NCBI GenBank assembly: GCA_964601865.1
Contig: CAZRPI010000182.1
Coordinates: forward strand, 1 to 5,053
Direction of reading: 5' to 3'
Length of the DNA stretch: 5,053 nucleotides
Source: Pseudopelobacter sp964601865
GTDB taxonomy: Bacteria; Desulfobacterota; Desulfuromonadia; Geobacterales; Pseudopelobacteraceae
Below, in pieces: positions 1-5,053 of the stretch. How positions within the stretch are numbered: the stretch's first letter is position 1; each line of letters starts with the position of its first letter. Both the position numbers and the translations under genes were made by a program. A model generated the notes under the pieces. It was not told the origin of the DNA and did not search any database. It was given only the letters and a program-made list of their open reading frames with translations.

Positions 1-147
1 CTGAGCCGGGACATTTCAATCGTTGGAGTATGGCTTCAGCCGAAGAGTCGATTAGAACGAAGGATGAAAGAAGTCGTCGACTGTTTCGTTGTTCGGATAG
101 CCATTGCCTGCGGACATTGTTCAGGCGCGGAGCTGTCCTGTCAGTTC

Positions 148-174
148 TTTACATCTGCAATGTAATGCTATCAC
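148..174 (+). promoter_or_regulatory. Candidate sigma70-type promoter for the hybrid kinase (weak)
   Basis: TTTACA at 148-153 matches the -35 consensus at 5 of 6 positions. TATCAC at 169-174 matches the -10 at 4 of 6 and is preceded by TGC, an extended -10 feature. The spacer is 15 nt, shorter than the ideal 17, which lowers confidence. A transcript would begin near 181, leaving a leader of about 27 nt before the preferred start codon at 208. A TTACAT/ATGTAA dyad overlaps the -35 and spacer. The call comes from reading the bases only. Confidence 0.25.
149..165. promoter_or_regulatory. Short inverted repeat, possible operator
   Basis: TTACAT (149-154) and ATGTAA (160-165) are perfect reverse complements separated by 5 nt. 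The 17-bp dyad has the size of a dimeric-regulator half-site pair and lies on the candidate promoter of the kinase gene. A 6-bp arm is short enough to arise by chance, and no regulator gene is visible in the window. Confidence 0.25.
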
Positions 175-197
175 CCATCCCTGCCAAGTGCGGAAAT

Positions 198-201
198 GGA
201 G
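198..201 (+). promoter_or_regulatory. Ribosome binding site that decides the kinase start
   Basis: GGAG at 198-201 is 6 nt upstream of the ATG at 208 and only 3 nt upstream of the ATG at 205. The earlier in-frame ATG at 196 has no purine-rich Shine-Dalgarno match before it and would overlap this motif. The start at 208 is therefore preferred, giving an N-terminus of MLNGSKRK. Confidence 0.55.
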
Positions 202-207
202 ATCATG

Positions 208-3200
208 ATGCTCAACGGTAGTAAAAGGAAGGCGATCTCCTATGGCTGCATTATTCTGGCCATCACCCTGGGGCTTTACTGCTGCAGCCTTTTCAATTAT
301 CCCCTTTTCCACAGCCTCGTCGAAATCATCACCATCGCCATCGGCTTCACCCTGTTCATCCTTGCCTGGAACTCCCGCAGATTCCTTGCCAACGATTGTC
401 TTAAATTCGTAGGCGTCGGTTATGCCTTTATCGCGGTGATCGATCTGCTCCATACCCTGGCCTATAAGGGGATGAACGTTTTTCCCGGTAATAACGCCAA
501 CCTTCCCACCCAGTTCTGGATAGCGGCGCGTTTCCTCCAGGCTCTCACGCTCTGTGTTGCGCCCGTTTTCGCCAGGCGCAGAATCAGGGAGCACTTCCTG
601 TTCGGAGCGTATTTTGCGGCCGTCTCGATGATTGCGGCACTGATATTTACCGGTAATTTCCCTGACTGCTACGTGGAAGGCACTGGGCTCACCCCTTTCA
701 AAGTTGTCGGCGAATATACCATATGCACCATGCTCGTTGTCTCCCTGTTCCTCTTCCACAGGGTACGGGCAAGCTTTAACGCCAGGGTTAACATCCTCAT
801 CGTCTCGTCCATCGTCTTAACGGTGATTTCGGAGCTGTCTTTCACCGAATATCTCAGCGTGTACGGCTTTGCCAACATGCTGGGCCATCTCATGAAGCTT
901 GCGGCCTTTTACCTGATTTACCGGGCTCTGCTGGTGACGGGGCTCAAGGAGCCTTTCGATCTCATTTTCAGAGACCTGAAACAGAAGAGGGAAGCCCTTC
1001 GGGATGCATACGCCAATCTGGAGGAAAAGGTCGTGGAGCGTACCGCCGAACTGGCCGCCAGTGAGGAAAAATACCGGGCACTCATTGAATGCGCAAACGA
1101 TGCCATCTTCATCCACGAAATCACTGAAGACGAAAAGCCCGGCCCTTTCATCGAGGTTAACGAACTGGCATGCAGACTGCTCGGTTACAGCAGGGAAGAA
1201 CTGAGCCGCATGAGCCCGATGGAACTCGATGATCCCCGCTACCGGTACAGGATTGAACTGGCCATGGAGAGGCTTCTGAGAGAGGGACACGCGGTCTTCG
1301 AGACGGCCCAGATTGCCAAAGACGGTCGGAGCATTCCGGTGGAGGTGAGCACCCGCCTGTTGGACCTGGGGGGGAAACAGCTTCTGTTTTCACTGGTACG
1401 TGATATTACGGAACGCAAGCGGGCGGAGGAAAAGCTGTTTCAGGTAACCGAGATGTGGGCGCGGACCTTTGATGCCCTGCCTGACCTGATAGCGATCATT
1501 GATACCAAGTTCAGAATCGTGCAGGCCAACAAGGCTTTGGCTGACAGGTTGGGGCTTACGCCTCAGGAGTGCATTGGGAAGGTGTGTTATGAGATCATAC
1601 ATGAATCTGTAGCCCCCCCCTCATTTTGCCCCCATACCATGACCTTGAATGATTACCGGGAACACACTGTAGACGTGCACGTAGCGTCTTTTGGCGGCGA
1701 TTTCATCGTGATGACCTCACCTGTTTACAGTACCGTTGGAGAGTTGATTGGCAGTGTGCATGTAGCCCGCGATATTACTGAACGCAAGCGTGCTGAGACA
1801 GAAATCAACAATCAGCTGCATTTTCTGCAGCAGTTGCTGGATTCCATTCCCATTCCGGTTTACTACAAGGATACCGGAGGAGTGTACCTGGGCTGCAACG
1901 CGGCGTTCGAGACGTTACTCGGTATGCCGAGGAGCGATATTGTCGGGAAAAAGGTGTACGACGTGCTTGGGAAGGAGCGTGCCGACTTGCACCATGAGGC
2001 GGATCTGGCCCTGCTTCGCCACCCGGGTGTACAGGTATATGAAGTACGTGGCAGGTTCAATGACGGAAAAACTCGCGATGTTATTTTCAACAAGGCGACA
2101 TTCGTTGACGTGGATAATCGGGTGGCTGGAATAGTATGCGCATCTATCGATATTACCTCTCTCAGGAAAGCTGAGGAAGAACGGAAGCTTCTCGAAGATC
2201 AACTTCATCAGTCCCAGAAGATGGAGGCAATCGGTCAGCTCGCCGGTGGTATTGCCCATGACTTCAACAACATGCTTACGGCAATCATGGGGTACGCCGA
2301 AATCATGCTCAGGCGGATTGAGGAAGGTAGCCCGTTACGTCATTTTATCGAGCAGGTTCTGACGGTGACCGACAGCGCCGCGGAGCTTACCAATGGCCTC
2401 CTGACCTTCAGCAGGAGGCGGGTCCTGCACGCAAAACCCGTGGATCTGTGCGGAGTCGTTCGGGGGTTTGAAAAGATGGTGGGAAGGCTTCTCCCGGAGG
2501 ATGTTGACTTCAGGACAACGTTTACCGCTGGGAATCTGATCGTCATGGCGGACAGGGGGCAGATCGAGCAGGTGCTCGTGAACTTGGTGAACAATGCCAG
2601 GGACGCCATGCCCAGGGGGGGCAGGCTTGTCATCGAGGTTTCCCGAGCCGTCATGCACGAAAAGTTCGTCCATGCCCACGGTATCGGCGAGCCGGGAGAT
2701 TACGCCTGCCTCGCCGTCACCGATACCGGACACGGAATGGATGAGGAGGCCAGGAAGAGAGCCTTTGAGCCGTTTTTTTCCACGAAGGATGTGGGCAAGG
2801 GAACGGGACTCGGGCTGGCCATAGTGTACGGGATCATCCAGCAGCACAATGGCTGCATCATCGTGAGTTCTGAGACCGGGAAGGGAACGACCTTCAGGAT
2901 ATTCCTGCCGCTCATTGGTGAAGAGATCATGGAGGCGCACGTAACCCCGGAGAGTGTGGCGCTTCCCGGCGGATCGGAAACCATACTCCTCGTGGAGGAT
3001 GAAGAGGCGGTGCGGGAATCGTACGGAATGATACTCGAAGAGGCCGGATACAGGGTTTTGGAAGCGACTGACGGCGAAGATGCTCTCGACAGGTTTCTGG
3101 AGCATGGTGCGGAAGCGGATATGGTTATCACGGATGTGATCATGCCGAAGATTGACGGGAAAACTCTCGGCGATGAAATGAGGAAAACCCGTCCCGACAT

Positions 3201-3342
3201 GAAAGTTCTGTTCATGAGCGGCTATGCGAAAGAGATCCTTGTGGAAAAAGGCATCCTGGTGGAAGGATCCGACTTTGTGACCAAGCCGGTCAAACCCTTC
3301 GAACTGCTCAATAAGGTGCGGGAGATGTTAGACCGGGGATGA
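208..3342 (+). CDS. MASE3-PAS-PAS-PAS hybrid sensor histidine kinase with C-terminal receiver
   Basis: This is a membrane sensor kinase of 1044 residues, numbered from the ATG at 208. Residues 10-245 hold seven or eight hydrophobic helices and match the MASE3 family, with signature stretches AWNSRRF (53-59) and DLLHTLAYKG. A coiled coil (about 255-290) leads to PAS1 (285-407), PAS2 (417-529) and PAS3 (538-655); PAS1 and PAS2 each end in RDITERKRAE. The kinase core has the H-box with phospho-acceptor His684 (GGIAHDFNNML), N-box Asn792/Asn796, G1 box DTGHGM (839-844), F-box FEPFFSTK and G2 box GKGTGLGL (863-870). The receiver (about 924-1044) has acidic pocket Glu930/Asp931, phospho-acceptor Asp976, Ser1004 and Lys1026, so all catalytic residues are present. 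It should autophosphorylate at the membrane and pass phosphate to its own receiver. There is no Hpt or output domain and no adjacent regulator, so the final target and the ligand are unknown. An alternative start at 196 adds 4 residues. Codon use in PAS2-PAS3 differs from the rest. Confidence 0.96.
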   Translation: MLNGSKRKAISYGCIILAITLGLYCCSLFNYPLFHSLVEIITIAIGFTLFILAWNSRRFLANDCLKFVGVGYAFIAVIDLLHTLAYKGMNVFPGNNANLPTQFWIAARFLQALTLCVAPVFARRRIREHFLFGAYFAAVSMIAALIFTGNFPDCYVEGTGLTPFKVVGEYTICTMLVVSLFLFHRVRASFNARVNILIVSSIVLTVISELSFTEYLSVYGFANMLGHLMKLAAFYLIYRALLVTGLKEPFDLIFRDLKQKREALRDAYANLEEKVVERTAELAASEEKYRALIECANDAIFIHEITEDEKPGPFIEVNELACRLLGYSREELSRMSPMELDDPRYRYRIELAMERLLREGHAVFETAQIAKDGRSIPVEVSTRLLDLGGKQLLFSLVRDITERKRAEEKLFQVTEMWARTFDALPDLIAIIDTKFRIVQANKALADRLGLTPQECIGKVCYEIIHESVAPPSFCPHTMTLNDYREHTVDVHVASFGGDFIVMTSPVYSTVGELIGSVHVARDITERKRAETEINNQLHFLQQLLDSIPIPVYYKDTGGVYLGCNAAFETLLGMPRSDIVGKKVYDVLGKERADLHHEADLALLRHPGVQVYEVRGRFNDGKTRDVIFNKATFVDVDNRVAGIVCASIDITSLRKAEEERKLLEDQLHQSQKMEAIGQLAGGIAHDFNNMLTAIMGYAEIMLRRIEEGSPLRHFIEQVLTVTDSAAELTNGLLTFSRRRVLHAKPVDLCGVVRGFEKMVGRLLPEDVDFRTTFTAGNLIVMADRGQIEQVLVNLVNNARDAMPRGGRLVIEVSRAVMHEKFVHAHGIGEPGDYACLAVTDTGHGMDEEARKRAFEPFFSTKDVGKGTGLGLAIVYGIIQQHNGCIIVSSETGKGTTFRIFLPLIGEEIMEAHVTPESVALPGGSETILLVEDEEAVRESYGMILEEAGYRVLEATDGEDALDRFLEHGAEADMVITDVIMPKIDGKTLGDEMRKTRPDMKVLFMSGYAKEILVEKGILVEGSDFVTKPVKPFELLNKVREMLDRG

Positions 3343-3427
3343 TGCCGGCGATTGCGCACGAGAGCACCGTTTCCTCGCGGACGCGGAGTGAGAAAGGCCG
3401 GAGGATACTGATATCCCTGAAGAAAAA

Positions 3428-3454
3428 GAAAGGGCTCCGCATGGGAGCCCTTTC
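3428..3454 (-). terminator. Rho-independent terminator of the activase-ABM transcript
   Basis: GAAAGGGCTCC (3428-3438) and GGAGCCCTTTC (3444-3454) form a perfect 11-bp stem around a 5-nt loop. Read on the minus strand, the stem is followed by TTTTTCT (3427 down to 3421), a proper U-tract, about 80 nt past the ABM stop codon. Read on the plus strand, the hairpin is followed only by CCGG and lacks a good U-tract, although the stem could still slow transcripts leaving the kinase gene, which ends 85 nt before it. It mainly serves the minus strand and separates two convergent units. Confidence 0.82.
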
Positions 3455-3479
3455 CGGCATCCGGCAACCTTCACGATGT

Positions 3480-3506
3480 TCCGGTGAAGTGCTGGTTCTC
3501 ACCGGA
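3480..3506. other. Second hairpin in the convergent intergenic region
   Basis: TCCGGTGA (3480-3487) and TCACCGGA (3499-3506) are perfect 8-bp complements around an 11-nt loop. There is no U-tract on either strand, so it is not a standard terminator by itself. It sits between the ABM stop and the 3428-3454 terminator, so on the minus transcript it would be a 3' UTR stem that might protect the RNA end. A G-rich run (GGGGA followed by eight G at 3521-3528) lies next to it. Function is not shown by the sequence. Confidence 0.35.
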
Positions 3507-3534
3507 GATGGCTCCGGGGAGGGGGGGGCAACAT

Positions 3535-3861
3535 CTAGGGTGCAGGACGTTTTACCCATGAGTTTTCGGGGGGATATATCGTATTGCAGAGTGTGATCTC
3601 CAGGGGCGCCGCAAGCCACTCCCCGGTTGTTTCCAGCCACTGCACGAAGTGCGGCATTTTCTTGTGGGCCTCGATGGCGTCGTCATCTTTGTAAACCTCG
3701 AACAGATAGAGGATATTGGGATCGGCGGCGTCACTTACGATGTTGAACATCAGGCAGCCCGGCTCATCTTTTTCAGAACCGATCGCATCGGCCAGCATTT
3801 CCTTCATGAACTTATCACGGGACTCAGCTTTGATTTGAACCTTTACGACAAGTGCTTTCAT
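3535..3861 (-). CDS. Antibiotic biosynthesis monooxygenase (ABM)-domain protein, YgiN-like
   Basis: This is a small cytoplasmic protein of 108 residues, the usual size of single-domain ABM proteins (dimeric ferredoxin-like fold: YgiN-type quinol monooxygenases, LsrG, and many of unknown role). Family features seen are an N-terminal beta strand (ALVVKVQIKA), a helix with KFMKEML, the DEPGCLMFNIV segment (32-42), the LYLFEVYKDDDAIEAH strand-turn-helix (51-66) and HKKMPHF with His66 and His71. No signal peptide or membrane segment is seen. The start at 3861 is chosen because AAGGAGGG lies 9 nt upstream; a frame open to 3924 adds 21 residues without family similarity and contains that site. It follows the activase by 105 bp on the same strand and precedes a strong terminator, so the two are probably co-transcribed. 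ABM-fold proteins include oxygenases, isomerases and heme-degrading enzymes, so the substrate cannot be named, and an oxygenase role beside an oxygen-sensitive activase is not assured. Confidence 0.87.
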   Translation of the reverse strand: MKALVVKVQIKAESRDKFMKEMLADAIGSEKDEPGCLMFNIVSDAADPNILYLFEVYKDDDAIEAHKKMPHFVQWLETTGEWLAAPLEITLCNTIYPPENSWVKRPAP

Positions 3862-3870
3862 GACTTTGTA

Positions 3871-3878
3871 CCCTCCTT
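3871..3878 (-). promoter_or_regulatory. Strong ribosome binding site of the ABM gene
   Basis: On the minus strand AAGGAGGG ends 9 nt before the ATG at 3861. This near-complete anti-16S match fixes the start there and rules out the longer in-frame start at 3924. It suggests efficient independent initiation rather than translational coupling to the activase. Confidence 0.8.
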
Positions 3879-3966
3879 CTTCTGGTTTATGGGTTACCCC
3901 GGCCTGAAACGGACGCTCAGACAAATATCACTGTTTGCGGTAATACAGCAAGAACAAAGAAGCTCT

Positions 3967-4938
3967 TCACCCCCCGACAGTCACCTGGATGCCGTACTCG
4001 CGGGCAATATCGGCCAGTTCGAAGACCTGCTCTTTCGTGTGCGGTCTCACGCTGTGCAGCGCATACGAGCGGTCCAGTTGTCCCCACTTGGGTTCTCCCA
4101 TGCGGTGGTACGGCAGGATATCCATGGCCTCCAGATGGGGCAGCATGGCTACGAATCTGGCGGTTGCCCGGACATTCTCGACCCCGTCGTTGAGGCCGGG
4201 CACCAGCGGCAGCCGGACCCTGAACGGCGTGCCGTACTCATCGATGCGCTGCAGATTTTCGAGAATGAGCTGGTTGGCGACGCCGGTAAGCCGACGGTGC
4301 TTCTCCGGGTCCATGTGCTTGATGTCGTAGAGGAAGAGGTCGATGAAAGGAAGTATGGGGCTGATCACGCTCCACTGCGTCTGCCCGCAGGTCTCCACGG
4401 CCGTATGCAGATTCCCGGTTTTGGCGGCTCGCAGGAGTTCGGTGAGGAAATGGGGCTGGGCGAACGGCTCCCCGCCTGAAACGGTCATGCCGCCGCCGGT
4501 CCGCTCGTAGAACTCCCGGTCCCTCTCCATCTCCTCCAGGACCTGCGAAGCCGTAAGGTCCCGTCCGCTGATGTTGATGGCGTTGGCGTAGCATATCTTC
4601 TGGCATTCGCCGCATTCGGGCAGCCGGCACCTGCCACGGTCGATGGCTGAAACGCGTCTGTCGGTATCGAAGGATATGCAACTGGCCGGGCACACCTCCG
4701 CGCATTTGCCGCAGCCGATGCAGTTGTGCGGAATGAGCATGATCTCTGGGGTCAGGGAGAGAGTTTCCGGATTCTGGCACCAGAGGCAGTGCAATGGGCA
4801 CCCCTTCAGGAAAACTATGGTGCGGATACCCGGTCCGTCATGAATGGAAAAACGCTGGAAATCCGAAACCAGGCCGGTCGGCTCGCCCTGTTTCCCGGCA
4901 TCTGCGTCGTAGAGCTGATACTGTGATGGCATGGTCAT
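3967..4938 (-). CDS. Glycyl-radical enzyme activating protein (radical SAM, PflA-like, with ferredoxin insert)
   Basis: This 323-residue radical SAM activase is expected to use S-adenosylmethionine and a [4Fe-4S] cluster to put a glycyl radical on a partner enzyme under anaerobic conditions. Numbered from the ATG at 4938: RFSIHDGPGIRT (29-40), the radical SAM motif Cys47-x3-Cys51-x2-Cys54 (GCPLHCLWC), a ferredoxin-like insert with Cys73-x2-Cys76-x2-Cys79-x3-Cys83-Pro and a second set Cys104-x4-Cys109-x2-Cys112-x3-Cys116, the SAM-binding SGGEP (154-158), ETCG (182-185), YDIKHMD (204-210) and the RLPLVPGLND stretch (242-251). The insert marks the long activase type (about 300 residues) of CutD, HpdA, BssD and PFL2-type activases, not short E. 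coli PflA. The start at 4938 has GGGGGAA 6 nt upstream; the frame runs on to an ATG at 5016, but that ATG is inside a palindrome and the extra residues are unlike the family. No glycyl radical enzyme is in the window, so the substrate class cannot be assigned. The ABM gene follows. Confidence 0.95.
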   Translation of the reverse strand: MTMPSQYQLYDADAGKQGEPTGLVSDFQRFSIHDGPGIRTIVFLKGCPLHCLWCQNPETLSLTPEIMLIPHNCIGCGKCAEVCPASCISFDTDRRVSAIDRGRCRLPECGECQKICYANAINISGRDLTASQVLEEMERDREFYERTGGGMTVSGGEPFAQPHFLTELLRAAKTGNLHTAVETCGQTQWSVISPILPFIDLFLYDIKHMDPEKHRRLTGVANQLILENLQRIDEYGTPFRVRLPLVPGLNDGVENVRATARFVAMLPHLEAMDILPYHRMGEPKWGQLDRSYALHSVRPHTKEQVFELADIAREYGIQVTVGG

Positions 4939-4944
4939 CCGGAA

Positions 4945-4951
4945 TTCCCCC
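4945..4951 (-). promoter_or_regulatory. Ribosome binding site supporting the activase start
   Basis: On the minus strand GGGGGAA lies 6 nt before the ATG at 4938 and 12 nt before the next in-frame ATG at 4932. The in-frame ATGs at 4995 and 5016 have no such motif. The match to GGAGG is imperfect, so the site is moderate, but it is the best in the region. Confidence 0.5.
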
Positions 4952-5003
4952 GTCGGAAGATGTTTGGTGAGATACAGTTTATTCGCAACATTCATGATGA
5001 CAG

Positions 5004-5033
5004 TGTAGAGACGCATTGCAATGCGTCTCTACA
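5004..5033. repeat. Perfect 30-bp palindrome, probable dispersed palindromic repeat
   Basis: The arm TGTAGAGACGCATTG is followed directly by its exact reverse complement, with no spacer, centred between 5018 and 5019. The outermost bases on both sides (G5003, G5034) break the symmetry. There is no U-tract on either strand, so it is not a standard terminator. From memory, palindromes ending in GTAGAGACG/CGTCTCTAC occur in many copies in cyanobacteria and some deltaproteobacteria; copy number here cannot be seen from one window. It lies 65 bp upstream of the activase start, within the likely 5' UTR or the gap to the next gene. ACAG occurs just before it (5000-5003) and again at its right end (5031-5034), which may be chance. 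Confidence 0.82.
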
Positions 5034-5053
5034 GCGATCAAAAATATCAACTT

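Noticed and set aside
1..165. Plus-strand reading frame open from the left edge to TAA at 163-165 (54 codons), possible tail of an upstream gene
   Set aside because: The translation (ending CQFFTSAM) resembles no family I recognise, is rich in Cys and rare-looking residues, and runs into the candidate promoter. A partial gene cannot be supported from this alone.
30..221. 63-codon plus-strand frame starting at ATG 30
   Set aside because: GGAG is only 1 nt from the ATG, the product is arginine- and cysteine-rich without family likeness, and it overlaps the kinase start in another frame.
121..759. 212-codon minus-strand frame opposite the MASE3 region
   Set aside because: It lies antisense to a clearly conserved membrane domain. 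Its charged, low-complexity translation is what reversed hydrophobic codons produce.
2335..3105. 256-codon minus-strand frame opposite the kinase core
   Set aside because: It is fully antisense to the HisKA, ATPase and receiver coding sequence, with no recognisable domain and no good ribosome site seen.
3862..3966. Possible separate promoter for the ABM gene in the 105-bp gap
   Set aside because: TTGCTG and ATATTT stand 17 nt apart on the minus strand, but each matches the consensus poorly. Co-transcription with the activase is the simpler reading.
3649..4479. 276-codon plus-strand frame opposite the ABM and activase genes
   Set aside because: It spans two well-supported minus-strand genes and the gap between them; its translation has no domain and its length follows from GC-rich antisense bias.
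4939..5016. 26-residue N-terminal extension of the activase from ATG 5016
   Set aside because: That ATG lies inside the 30-bp palindrome, has no ribosome site, and the added residues are unlike activases. ATG 4938 has GGGGGAA at good spacing.
5004..5033. Palindrome as a rho-independent terminator
   Set aside because: Neither strand has a U-tract after the stem.

Overview
The window looks like chromosomal DNA of a GC-rich, anaerobic, signalling-rich bacterium. The best guess is a deltaproteobacterium of the Geobacter/Pelobacter/Desulfuromonas type (Desulfuromonadota). This rests on the MASE3 + multi-PAS + HDFNN kinase + receiver architecture, on an oxygen-sensitive glycyl-radical-enzyme activase, and on a short perfect palindrome of a dispersed-repeat type. 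It is an inference from gene style, not a database match.

Layout: bases 1-207 are a non-coding-looking leader with a weak candidate promoter and a 6-bp inverted repeat. Bases 208-3342 (+) encode one large membrane hybrid histidine kinase: MASE3 sensor, coiled coil, three PAS domains, HisKA, ATPase and C-terminal receiver. Bases 3343-3534 are a convergent intergenic region with a strong hairpin whose U-tract faces the minus-strand genes. On the minus strand, a glycyl-radical-enzyme activating protein (4938 to 3967) is followed after 105 bp by a small ABM-fold (YgiN-like) protein (3861 to 3535). Upstream of the activase, at the right edge, is a perfect 30-bp palindrome (5004-5033).

How the parts work together: the kinase appears to be an orphan, with no response regulator or DNA-binding partner beside it. 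Its signal should pass from His684 to its own receiver Asp976 and perhaps on to a partner elsewhere. The two minus-strand genes probably share a transcript that ends at the 3428-3454 hairpin. The activase should install a glycyl radical in a partner enzyme that is not in the window, and the ABM protein's role beside it is unknown. Nothing in the sequence links the kinase to the minus-strand pair functionally.

No complete new system is visible. The points most worth following are the Cys/His-rich second PAS domain, the different codon usage of the PAS2-PAS3 block, the activase-ABM pairing with its missing glycyl radical enzyme, and the edge palindrome.
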